24,416 bases of DNA from an uncultured SAR324 cluster bacterium (GTDB lineage: Bacteria; SAR324; NAC60-12): assembly GCA_902562015.1 (NCBI GenBank), contig CACERX010000018.1:1-24416 (forward strand). Reading direction: 5' to 3'. The translations under genes and the position numbers were made by a program. Of this stretch, positions 1-7,208 are shown in pieces (position 1 is the stretch's first letter; every line of letters begins with the position of its first letter). The notes beneath the pieces are model-generated. The model saw only the letters and a list, made by a program, of their open reading frames with translations, did not search any database and was not told the origin of the DNA.

Positions 1-156
1 TTTACTCCTTGACGCAATTTTACATGTTCAATTAAGGTGATTATAATAAAAAATATATAGCATCAATGGGTCTGTTTTACAACAATGAACTGATTTTACA
101 AAGAGGTTTCCTGACTTTTATAAATGAGTGTGGAAAACTTAAAGTTAGGAAGTGAT

Positions 157-1353
157 ATGAGGATGATTGAAACACAAAAAGGTAGATTACCTGTTTATGA
201 CAAGGCAGTGAAACTAATTTTTCTTTCCAACGGATTCAGTCTCGCAACCATCCTCCCTCATTTTCCTTGGATTCAACGGAAGCTAGAAATTGGCGATGCA
301 CTAACTGGATTCGCTCTTCTGTTTCCGGCCATCGGAGCAGTCAGCATGATGCTTCTTACGGGGAATTTGATCCAGCGTTATAGCAGTAAAAGATTGATTT
401 TAGTAGGTGGAATCCTAATGCAATTATGTCTTCCACTAATACTTTTAGCGCCAAGTTTTATTTTATTAGCTCCAATTTTACTGGTTTTTGGTGGTTCAAC
501 GGGAATGATGGACATTGCGATGAATACCCAGGCAGCCCGAATTGAAAATATCTATCAAAGACCGATTATGTCATCTTTTCACGCGGTATTTAGCCTAGGC
601 ACGCTTTTAGGAGGTAGTTTGACCAGCCTTTTGCTCAGATTGGAATGGACTCCTCTGGAACATGCTGGAATGATCGCGATAATTTTACTTCTCCTTATAA
701 TCGCCTGCGGCCGATGGTTGATTTCGAAGGAGAAACCTTCTGCGAAAAAAGCTCCTCTGGTTTCATTTCCTCGAGGACCTGTGTTGGTACTCGGTCTATT
801 GGCAATGGTGTCGATGATCGCCGAGGGAGCAGCTATGGACTGGAGCTCGATTTATGCCCGAAACATACTTGAAGCGTCCCCCAGTCAGTCGGCTGCGGTA
901 TTCACTGTTTTCGCACTGACGATGACGGTGGGACGTTTCATCGGGGACAGGTTGGTAGATCACTGGGGACCGAAACGCATGCTACATTATTCATGCGGAC
1001 TAGGAGCCGTGGGCCTATTGATAGGACTATTTTCAGACAGTCTCGAAGGAGCAATGTTCGGATTCGCCTGTCTCGGGTTCGGACTTGCCAACTCCGTCCC
1101 TGTACTATTCAGTAGCGCGAGTAGAATTCCCGGGTTGAATCCGGGAATAGGGATTGCCGGTGTAGCGACACTAGGTTATTTTGGTTTTCTTATCGGTCCC
1201 CCAATGATAGGGACAGTTGCTGAGTTTTTAGGCTTAGACAGAGCCTTGTTGCTAATCGTTGTTTTTTGCACCCTTATTGCGATATTTGCTGGCCGTGTCA
1301 ATCAAAGAGCTAAATCAACTCAGATATCTTCTAATTCGTCAAATAAGTCCTGA
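157..1353 (+). CDS. MFS transporter, YbjJ-like
   Basis: Predicted inner-membrane secondary transporter of the major facilitator superfamily; the substrate is unknown. The sequence shows about 12 hydrophobic segments in two halves with a basic linker near the middle (KEKPSAKKAP). Stretches such as GGSTGMMDIAMNTQ, RPIMSSFHAVFSLG, MDWSSIYARN, TVGRFIGDRLVD and VATLGYFGFLIGPPMIG fit the E. coli YbjJ subgroup. An upstream in-frame ATG at 124 would add 11 residues. I prefer the ATG at 157 because TTAGGAAGTGAT directly before it closely matches a ribosome binding site; a third ATG lies at 163. Its GC content is higher than that of its neighbours: by hand count 33 of 60 bases at 781-840 and again at 961-1020, against 20 of 60 at 12901-12960 in argF. 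This suggests a different origin. It stands alone, followed by a long non-coding gap. Confidence 0.88.
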   Translation: MRMIETQKGRLPVYDKAVKLIFLSNGFSLATILPHFPWIQRKLEIGDALTGFALLFPAIGAVSMMLLTGNLIQRYSSKRLILVGGILMQLCLPLILLAPSFILLAPILLVFGGSTGMMDIAMNTQAARIENIYQRPIMSSFHAVFSLGTLLGGSLTSLLLRLEWTPLEHAGMIAIILLLLIIACGRWLISKEKPSAKKAPLVSFPRGPVLVLGLLAMVSMIAEGAAMDWSSIYARNILEASPSQSAAVFTVFALTMTVGRFIGDRLVDHWGPKRMLHYSCGLGAVGLLIGLFSDSLEGAMFGFACLGFGLANSVPVLFSSASRIPGLNPGIGIAGVATLGYFGFLIGPPMIGTVAEFLGLDRALLLIVVFCTLIAIFAGRVNQRAKSTQISSNSSNKS

Positions 1354-1956
1354 ATTTATTAACCCAGTAAATCTTCAAGAGTGGTGTAGAGTTTATGTTG
1401 CCCCCCCACATTCCTCTCAGGACATTTCGAGCTGACTATCTTACGAGTAAGCTTGGGAACAAGAAAAAATTACTATTAATTTTTACAAATATAATTTTAA
1501 TTCTGTTATGAATTTCTCTGCGATAGAAGCATCCCATTTGTACACAAATTATCCATACAATCCTTTGGAAATTGAATCTACAGTCTCGATTTTTTCTTAG
1601 CTAGAAAGGTGTGGATAACGCTCTGCACTGACAGTTGATTTTCGATCACACTAATTCATAATAGTCATACACTATCATCTTTTTATTATTAAATCAGTGG
1701 TGCATGGAGTTTACATCATCATTAAATCTGCTTTATAAATCTTATAAAGGAACTTCTCATCATATTAAAGAAAAGCCTTGATAAATATAACTTAATGTTT
1801 AACATGCACACAAAAAAAGGAATTGATAATACAATCTCGTTGGGATATTCAGAAAATGTTTTTTTATTAATTAAAAAAAATGTTTTTCTGATAGTTCGTT
1901 AATTTCCCAAACATACAGGTCATGTTTTATTTTAATTAATTGAATGGAGAGATGAG
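1354..1956. other. 603-base gap without a recognisable gene
   Basis: No convincing coding frame, RNA gene or mobile-element end is visible. The left third is GC-richer, like the preceding transporter gene, and contains a run of seven or eight C near 1400. The rest is AT-rich. An A/T-only inverted repeat of eight-base arms lies at 1859-1880, too weak to call a terminator. The promoter of the 93-residue gene starting at 1957 presumably lies near the right end, but I could not pick out convincing -35 and -10 boxes. Confidence 0.5.
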
Positions 1957-2238
1957 ATGAAAGACTATATGGTTACCCACACCTTTAAATCAGAAGAAAT
2001 CCGACAGCAGTATTTTGCAATGAGCGAGGAAATGGATGAGAATACCGTCCGTTCTCAGATGAAAAATGAGAGAGCATCATTTCAAATGAACTGGAACGCA
2101 GGAGAAAACAATATGGTAATGTACTGCTGGTGGAAAGCGAACAACCCTGAGGCAATCATTAAAACCTTGGGAGAAATGGGAGAAATGTTTCATAATGATA
2201 TCAAAGAAATGCCCAACATTATGGACATAAGAGACTGA
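1957..2238 (+). CDS. Conserved-looking hypothetical protein, 93 aa
   Basis: I do not recognise a named family. It is a soluble, acidic, methionine-rich protein with no signal peptide or membrane segment. The pattern is a strand (DYMVTHTF), a helix (EEIRQQYFAMSEEM), another helical or linker part, a strand with aromatic residues (NMVMYCWWKAN) and a C-terminal helix (PEAIIKTLGEMGEMF). That order resembles the ferredoxin-like fold of small dimeric alpha-beta barrel proteins such as DUF4242- or DUF3303-type families, but this is inference from pattern only. The start is well supported: GGAGAG lies five bases before the ATG. It precedes the transhydrogenase gene by 140 bases on the same strand, so the two might be co-transcribed. 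Confidence 0.72.
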   Translation: MKDYMVTHTFKSEEIRQQYFAMSEEMDENTVRSQMKNERASFQMNWNAGENNMVMYCWWKANNPEAIIKTLGEMGEMFHNDIKEMPNIMDIRD

Positions 2239-2378
2239 ATATTCCCCATTCATAGCACGGCCGTCCAGAACAATCAAAACCGGTCGTTTTATTTCTTATT
2301 TTTCAGGATTTTGCAATATCTGTAATGGTATAATAATAAAATTCCTCTGTACTCTCTTTAAATCTACGTAGAAAGCAT

Positions 2379-3680
2379 ATGTATAATTTCGCAAATCAGA
2401 AAGAAGGCAAGGAAACTATTTTTACTATCAAAACTCAGGACCTAAAATTTGGAGTTGGTGCACTGAGAGAATTATGGCTTGATGCCAAATCATTGGAGAT
2501 GAAACGGATTGCTCTATTCCTAGATTCCAATATTGAAGCCAGTAAGCCCATAATTCATATTCTGGAATCATTTAAATCATCCGGATTGGAAGTCGATATC
2601 TATGATGCCGTTGTTTGTGAACCCAATACTTCAAGTTGTATGGCCGCGGCAGATTTTGTGAAACAGGGTGAATATGATGGTATTGTTTCCATTGGAGGAG
2701 GTTCAGTGATGGATACAGCAAAAGCAGCGAACCTTCTCAGTTGTCATGGAGGAGAAATCCTAGACTATGTCAATGCTCCTATTGGTCTTGCCAAGAATAT
2801 TCCTGGCCCCTTATTGCCACATATTGCATGCCCTACCACATCAGGTACAGGTGCTGAAACCACAGGCATTGTGGTACTTGATATTGAGGAGGTGGGGCTT
2901 AAATCCGGAATCTCTTCTCCGCATCTAAAACCGTCTCACGCCATAGTGGATCCAGAAACGACTCTAACTCTTCCACCAGGTGTTATTGCTTCAACTGGAT
3001 TTGATGTACTCACACATGCTGTGGAATCATACGTTGCGAGACCCTACACAAGTAGTGATCGTCCACTGAACCCTTCTCTTCGAATGGGTTATCAAGGGGC
3101 TACGCCATATAACGACATCGGAGCTCTGGCGGCTATTCGTATTGGTGGTAAATATCTTTTGCGTGCAGTTCAGGACGAACAGGATGAGGAAGCTCGTTAT
3201 CAGTTGATGTTCGCAGCTACCCTCGCTGGACTTGCTTTCAATTCAGCGGGTGTTCATATCCCTCATGCCATGAGCTATTCTGTTGCAACATTAAAGCATG
3301 AATATACTGCATCTGGTTATGAAAATCTTCCACCAATGGCCCCTCATGGTATTTCTGTTGTTTTGAATGCACCCGCTGCATTCCGTTTCACAGGACCAAC
3401 CAATCCAGAACGTCATCTCGAAGCTGCCCAAGCGATGGGGAATGATACCAGAGAATCAAAATTAGAAGATGCAGGGATAATTCTTGCTGACTGTTTCATT
3501 GATTTGATGAAGAAAACAGGTCTCCCCAATGGTCTTGGAGATCTTGGTTATAGTGAAGAAGATATTCCTGCTCTTGCTGAGGGGGGCATTGCCCAACAAC
3601 GCCCTCTGAGTATGTCACCATGTGCTGTCAGTGAGAAAGATTTAAAGAATCTATACGATGACGCACTTCAATATTGGTAA
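2379..3680 (+). CDS. Hydroxyacid-oxoacid transhydrogenase (iron-containing alcohol dehydrogenase family)
   Basis: Soluble enzyme of the ADHFE1/HOT type. The family moves hydride from 4-hydroxybutyrate to 2-oxoglutarate, giving succinate semialdehyde and D-2-hydroxyglutarate, using tightly bound NAD and an active-site metal. The 433-residue protein aligns through its whole length with my memory of human ADHFE1: GGGSVMDTAKAANL (107-120), CPTTSGTGAETTG (151-163), FDVLTHAVESY (208-218), GVHIPHAMSY (291-300), APHGISVVLN (321-330), PERHLEAAQAMG (343-354). Likely metal ligands are D209, H213, H296 and H323, by comparison with FucO. A weak GAAAG precedes the ATG. Other type III alcohol dehydrogenases are possible, but the inserts after residue 220 and near 305-320 favour this subfamily. 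Confidence 0.88.
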   Translation: MYNFANQKEGKETIFTIKTQDLKFGVGALRELWLDAKSLEMKRIALFLDSNIEASKPIIHILESFKSSGLEVDIYDAVVCEPNTSSCMAAADFVKQGEYDGIVSIGGGSVMDTAKAANLLSCHGGEILDYVNAPIGLAKNIPGPLLPHIACPTTSGTGAETTGIVVLDIEEVGLKSGISSPHLKPSHAIVDPETTLTLPPGVIASTGFDVLTHAVESYVARPYTSSDRPLNPSLRMGYQGATPYNDIGALAAIRIGGKYLLRAVQDEQDEEARYQLMFAATLAGLAFNSAGVHIPHAMSYSVATLKHEYTASGYENLPPMAPHGISVVLNAPAAFRFTGPTNPERHLEAAQAMGNDTRESKLEDAGIILADCFIDLMKKTGLPNGLGDLGYSEEDIPALAEGGIAQQRPLSMSPCAVSEKDLKNLYDDALQYW

Positions 3681-3768
3681 CAGTTAAAAAAATCTAATTT
3701 TTCAGTCACAAATGGACACCAAGGCATAAACATCTACTTTATTATATCTTCTAATACCTTGGTAAATC

Positions 3769-3824
3769 TGGTGGGTCTGGCAAGGTTGGAAATAGCGACC
3801 ACCTGATTTAACGTCCTCTGCAAC
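3769..3824 (-). pseudogene. tRNA-Lys-derived remnant (3' half), copy 3
   Basis: Read on the minus strand, the last 40 bases through CCA match the intact tRNA-Lys at 5949-6024 at 34 of 40 positions by my count. The acceptor 3' strand and encoded CCA are kept. The T-loop and T-stem are damaged (TTCCAAC in place of TTCGAGC, two stem pairs lost) and the anticodon loop is altered. Upstream of the anticodon arm the match fades, although bases near 3838-3852 may be the displaced D-arm and 5' end. It cannot fold as a tRNA and looks like a fossil copy or an attachment-site remnant. Confidence 0.72.
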
Positions 3825-3852
3825 ATTGTAATATCAGTGACTTAGCTCCAGA

Positions 3853-3951
3853 ATAGATGCAGACAATTGATGACAAAGCACTTGGATGCATACAAAATGA
3901 AGACAACTTTATTTTTGAAAAAGCGGAAACCCAGCAAGATATCACAAATGC
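3853..3951. repeat. Degenerate copy of the tRNA-Lys 3' flank
   Basis: This stretch repeats the sequence next to the intact tRNA-Lys at 5880-5948. Shared blocks in the same order include ATGCAGACA, GAAGACAA, AAGCGG and CCAGCAAGA, and both end at the tRNA 3' terminus. The left block is itself doubled here, with ATGCAGAC at about 3857 and ATGCATAC at about 3887. Copy 2 was therefore duplicated with its flank and not as a bare tRNA. Confidence 0.65.
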
Positions 3952-4020
3952 TAGTGGGTTAGGGCAGGCTCGAACTACCGGCCACCTGATTAAAAGTCAG
4001 ATTTTCTCTGTCCCCAATCC
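3952..4020 (-). pseudogene. tRNA-Lys(UUU)-like sequence without D-arm, copy 2
   Basis: On the minus strand this keeps the anticodon arm of the intact tRNA-Lys unchanged (loop CTTTTAA) and the T-loop TTCGAGC. Against the intact gene 32 of the last 40 bases match. The T-stem reads GGTAG/CTGCC in place of GCGAG/CTCGC, so all five pairs can still form. The region between acceptor and anticodon stems is about 13 bases where the intact gene has 19, and has no D-arm. The acceptor stem has two mismatches, and CCA has become CTA. I call it a pseudogene, but the paired T-stem changes mean it may come from a different tRNA-Lys gene or have stayed folded for some time. Confidence 0.7.
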
Positions 4021-4037
4021 CTTGCAATAGCTTTATT

Positions 4038-4799
4038 TTATGTTCGTAATTGCCATCCGCTCTTAAATATCCATGCGATAATAGCCAAACACAATATCAT
4101 AAAACCAGAGACTGCCCCTAGACTTGTAACAATCGAAACATCTGCAACACCAAAAAAACACCACCGAAAGCCAGAAATAAGATATACGACTGGATTAAAA
4201 AGTGATATTGTTTGCCAGAAAGATGACAACATTGAAATTGAATAAAATGATCCTCCCAAAAAAACCATAGGCGTTACAATAAGCAACGGTACCAATTGTA
4301 ATTGTTCAAAGTTTTTAGCCCAAATACCTAGTATAAAGCCCAATAAGGCAAAACTAACGCAAGTCAAGATCAAAAAAAAAATCATCATACCCGGGTATAG
4401 TATCTTAAAATCCACAAAAAGCATAGATGTGCCTAGGATGACTAGTCCAATAAAAAATGATTTAGTTGCAGCTGCGCCCACATAGCCCAGAACAATTTCA
4501 AAAAAACTAACTGGTGCAGAGAGTAATTCGTAAATGGTTCCTACAAATTTTGGAAAAAAAATACCAAAAGAGCTGTTTGAAATAGATTGTGTGATAACAG
4601 TGAGCATAATTAGACCTGGTACTATAAAGGCTCCGTAGCTCACATTATCTATTTCTTGGATACGACTTCCAATAGCTGCCCCGAAAACCACAAAATACAA
4701 CGAGGTTGATATAACTGGAGAGACAAAACTTTGAAAAAGTGTCCTGAAAAACCGTGTCATTTCAAAGTTATAAATTGCTTTTATTCCATAGTAATTCAT
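4038..4799 (-). CDS. ABC-2 type transporter permease, YadH-like
   Basis: Membrane subunit of an ABC exporter acting in the inner membrane. The 253-residue protein has a basic amphipathic N-terminus and six hydrophobic segments. It lines up along its length with E. coli Yad[23 protein letters not shown] (about 27-48), [13 protein letters not shown] (58-70), YELLSAPV (90-97), [15 protein letters not shown] (170s-180s), and [22 protein letters not shown] near 200-220. Its start overlaps the stop of the ATPase gene by four bases (ATGA), so the two are translationally coupled. The substrate is unknown; relatives are annotated for drug, polysaccharide or lipid-linked export. A tRNA-Lys remnant begins 18 bases past its stop. 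Confidence 0.93.
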   Translation of the reverse strand: MNYYGIKAIYNFEMTRFFRTLFQSFVSPVISTSLYFVVFGAAIGSRIQEIDNVSYGAFIVPGLIMLTVITQSISNSSFGIFFPKFVGTIYELLSAPVSFFEIVLGYVGAAATKSFFIGLVILGTSMLFVDFKILYPGMMIFFLILTCVSFALLGFILGIWAKNFEQLQLVPLLIVTPMVFLGGSFYSISMLSSFWQTISLFNPVVYLISGFRWCFFGVADVSIVTSLGAVSGFMILCLAIIAWIFKSGWQLRT

Positions 4800-5725
4800 A
4801 CCACTCTCTCGTTGACCAAACTCATAAATATATCCTCTAGAGAAGATTGTTTTGTTTGCAAATCTTTAAAAATGATTCCACTTTGAGTTAAATTAGACAA
4901 AATATTGTTAATTCCCGAGTGCCCACTGCGCATATTGTAAGTATAGATTAAAGACTGCCGATCAGCTCCTAATACAATATCGTAGTCAAAAAGTTTTGAA
5001 GGAAGGTGTTTGAGTGGAGCCTGCAATTCAATTGTCAATTGTTTTTGTCCCAGTCGCTGCATGAGTGATCCTTTTTCTTCAACTAATAGTAATTTTCCTT
5101 TGTCTATTATTCCAACACGATCAGCGATTGCTTCTGCCTCTTCTATATAATGGGTGGTTAAAATAACTGTAACCCCTTTGTTCCTAAGACGGCGAACTAA
5201 TAACCACATGTCTTTACGTAATTCTACGTCTACTCCTGCGGTAGGTTCATCCAAAAATAATAACTGTGGTTCATGACTCAATGCCTTAGCAATTGATACT
5301 CGGCGTTTCATTCCGCCAGATAATTCAATAATTTGTGAATTCCGCTTATCGAGAAGAGAAAGTTGATCTAAAAGGTCTTCGAGATAAGAGTCATTCGGAG
5401 ATTTGCCAAAAAGACCACGAGAAAAGCGTAAAGTGTTCATCACAGTCTCAAAGGATTCTAGTGATAGCTCTTGCGGTACCATACCAATCATTTTTCGTGC
5501 TGCACGATAATTTAATACGATATCATGCCCTGCCAAAGTGATCTTTCCGCAATTGAACTTTGAAATACCACATATGGTTGAGATTAGCGTGGTTTTACCA
5601 GCTCCATTTGGGCCTAAGAGTGCCAATATTTCAGTATCTTTTACACTTAAATTTATAGTTTTTAAAGCTTCAAATCCATTTGCATAATTTTTTGATAAAC
5701 CTTTAATTGTTAAAAAATCTCGCAT
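4796..5725 (-). CDS. ABC transporter ATP-binding protein, YadG-like
   Basis: Cytoplasmic ATPase driving the downstream permease. The 309-residue protein shows Walker A GPNGAGKT (38-45), Q-loop Q85, signature LSGGMKRR (135-142), Walker B LLFLDE (155-160), a D-loop (AGVD) and the switch histidine in TTHYIEEAE (H192). About 100 residues after the nucleotide-binding domain form a short regulatory-like tail ending in [10 protein letters not shown], usual for drug/ABC-2 exporters of this class. It is the first gene of a two-gene operon. No strong ribosome binding site precedes the ATG. The intact tRNA-Lys is the nearest gene upstream, 223 bases away. Base composition is as AT-rich as the neighbouring core genes. 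Confidence 0.94.
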   Translation of the reverse strand: MRDFLTIKGLSKNYANGFEALKTINLSVKDTEILALLGPNGAGKTTLISTICGISKFNCGKITLAGHDIVLNYRAARKMIGMVPQELSLESFETVMNTLRFSRGLFGKSPNDSYLEDLLDQLSLLDKRNSQIIELSGGMKRRVSIAKALSHEPQLLFLDEPTAGVDVELRKDMWLLVRRLRNKGVTVILTTHYIEEAEAIADRVGIIDKGKLLLVEEKGSLMQRLGQKQLTIELQAPLKHLPSKLFDYDIVLGADRQSLIYTYNMRSGHSGINNILSNLTQSGIIFKDLQTKQSSLEDIFMSLVNERVV

Positions 5726-5879
5726 CTGTATTAATGGAAGTTAAACATTAAATTTAGAGTAATTTGTTTTCACTATAGATTTTTGACATTCGCTCACATA
5801 TTTTTTTTGTGGCGATATAATTAACTACGCTCATGATGGAAAGAGTTTGGATAAATAATGTGGTCAAAAATTAAGTCGA

Positions 5880-5948
5880 TAATGCAGACATAAAAGAAGA
5901 CAAATGGATTTTAGAAGAAGCGGTAATCCAGCAAGACCTTGTTATTGC
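5880..5948. repeat. 3' flank of intact tRNA-Lys, repeated at 3853-3951
   Basis: Sequence directly beyond the 3' end of the functional tRNA-Lys. It shares ordered blocks (ATGCAGACA, GAAGACAA, AAGCGG, CCAGCAAGA) with the flank of remnant copy 2. The repeated unit, flank plus tRNA, is about 140 bases, and the two copies bracket the ABC transporter pair. Confidence 0.65.
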
Positions 5949-5951
5949 TGG
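5928..5951 (-). terminator. Hairpin overlapping the tRNA-Lys CCA end
   Basis: CCAGCAA (5928-5934) and TTGCTGG (5945-5951) form a perfect seven-pair stem with a ten-base loop. On the transcribed minus strand the first arm begins with the encoded CCA of the tRNA. A short pyrimidine-rich stretch, but no clean U-run, follows. It may act in termination or 3' processing; the partly kept stem in copy 2 (one changed pair) suggests it was part of the original unit. Confidence 0.4.
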
Positions 5952-6024
5952 TGGGTCGGGCGAGGCTCGAACTCGCGACCACCTGATTAAAAGTCAGATG
6001 CTCTACCAACTGAGCTACCGACCC
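5949..6024 (-). tRNA. tRNA-Lys (UUU)
   Basis: A complete 76-base cloverleaf is present on the minus strand. The acceptor stem is GGGTCGG/CCGACCC with discriminator A and encoded CCA. The D-arm contains AGCTCAGTTGGTAGAGC, the anticodon arm TCTGA-CTTTTAA-TCAGG has anticodon TTT at 5989-5991, and the T-arm is GCGAG-TTCGAGC-CTCGC. All stems pair. It reads AAA and AAG lysine codons. It sits between the mrp gene and the ABC transporter operon, and is the only functional-looking member of a three-copy array. Confidence 0.97.
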
Positions 6025-6041
6025 GCTACGGAGGATATTCA

Positions 6042-6069
6042 AGAGTATCAAAAAAGCAATAAATGTCAA
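6042..6069 (-). promoter_or_regulatory. Probable sigma-70 promoter of tRNA-Lys
   Basis: On the minus strand a perfect TTGACA (6064-6069) is followed after 16 bases by TACTCT (6042-6047), a weak -10. Transcription would begin about ten bases before the mature tRNA 5' end at 6024. The position in a 73-base gap directly upstream of the tRNA supports the call; the poor -10 match lowers it. Confidence 0.5.
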
Positions 6070-6097
6070 TTGTAATGACTATACTTCACAAATATAT

Positions 6098-7174
6098 TCA
6101 ATCCTCTTCAAGGACTCGCACGAGATTATCAGCTATATTGTCAAATGCGATAGTAGCAGGCGAATCATGATTCCCGGCCATTAACGGCTTACCTTCATCA
6201 CCACCTTTGCGAACATCAATTTCAATTGGAATTGCTCCAAGAAATTGTGTCTCCATCTGGCTACATGTATTTTCCGCTCCATGACGGCTGAATATTGGAG
6301 TTTCTTCTCCACATTTAGGACAAGCAAAAAAACTCATATTTTCAACAATTCCTAAGACTTCAATTTCAACTTTTTTAAACATTTGAGCGGCCTTAATCGC
6401 ATCAATTAAAGCTACATCCTGTGGAGTTGAAACAATAACGGCACCAGTAATTTCACAAAGCTGAGATAAAGAGAGCTGAACATCTCCTGTTCCAGGAGGG
6501 AGGTCTATTATCATGAAATCACCTCCCGGCCATTTTGTATCCCTAAACAACTGTTCAATTGCCTGATGCACCATTGGCCCCCTCCAAACAACTGGATTAT
6601 TTTCATCTACTAGGTTTCCAATGGAAAGGGTATGCATTCCAAATGATTCAATAGGCATCAATTTCTCACCTGATAATGAAGGCTTTTCTCCGCGTCTTCC
6701 AGTCATAATTGGCAGACTTGGACCATATATATCAGCATCGAAGATACTAACTTTATAGCCTTTTTGTGAGAGTGCTAGTGCCAAATTCACAGATACAGTT
6801 GATTTTCCTACTCCTCCCTTTCCACTTGCAACAGCAATTACAGCTTCATAATTTTGAAGGTATGCTGTACGTTTTGGCTGCTGAGGTGCCGCTTGATCAG
6901 GAGAAGGTTTCGGAGGATCATTTTCCTCTGGTGGATCAGTTAATACTTCTATGGCAACTCTCTCAATCTGCTGAATTTTTTTTATTTCTGCTTCCACCTG
7001 TGCAGGGAGAGATCCCCTTAAAGGTGAGTCTTCAGGCAAGATAAGCGTGATTTTTGCAAAATCATTATTAATTATGCATCCATGCACTATTTCCGGCTCG
7101 GATATGGGTAATTTTTGACCGTCAGGAAGTGTAATACGTGAAAATGCTTCTTCAAACTGTTTTTCTATGTCCAT
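6098..7174 (-). CDS. mrp: Mrp/ApbC-type iron-sulfur cluster carrier ATPase
   Basis: Cytoplasmic P-loop ATPase of the Mrp/NBP35 family that binds and hands on Fe-S clusters to apoproteins. The 358-residue protein starts with a divergent MIP18/DUF59-like domain (about 5-80), followed by a proline-rich linker (81-100). The ATPase domain has the deviant Walker A GKGGVGKS (118-125), DADIYGPS (146-153), VVWRGPM (195-201) and IIDLPPGTGD (222-231). CPKC at 285-288 supplies the cysteines that hold the bridging cluster in a dimer. The length is usual for the family. It is divergent from murF, with start codons 34 bases apart, so the two promoters must overlap the opposite genes or be very compact. Confidence 0.95.
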   Translation of the reverse strand: MDIEKQFEEAFSRITLPDGQKLPISEPEIVHGCIINNDFAKITLILPEDSPLRGSLPAQVEAEIKKIQQIERVAIEVLTDPPEENDPPKPSPDQAAPQQPKRTAYLQNYEAVIAVASGKGGVGKSTVSVNLALALSQKGYKVSIFDADIYGPSLPIMTGRRGEKPSLSGEKLMPIESFGMHTLSIGNLVDENNPVVWRGPMVHQAIEQLFRDTKWPGGDFMIIDLPPGTGDVQLSLSQLCEITGAVIVSTPQDVALIDAIKAAQMFKKVEIEVLGIVENMSFFACPKCGEETPIFSRHGAENTCSQMETQFLGAIPIEIDVRKGGDEGKPLMAGNHDSPATIAFDNIADNLVRVLEED

Positions 7175-7208
7175 AATTTTTCAATGTTGATTAATTTCTA
7201 AAAAAACT

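Noticed and set aside
1359..1469. Minus-strand frame of 37 open codons with protein-like composition in the gap after the MFS gene, ending in LEDLLG.
   Set aside because: It has no start codon and no upstream continuation, and such a length is expected by chance. It could be the tail of a lost gene, but nothing shows that.
1859..1880. A/T-only inverted repeat with eight-base arms.
   Set aside because: Such repeats arise by chance in AT-rich spacers and the stem would be very weak.
3681..6097. Search for an integrase, recombinase or transposase to explain the tRNA-Lys repeats.
   Set aside because: None found: every open frame of useful length here belongs to the ABC transporter pair or is a shadow of it.
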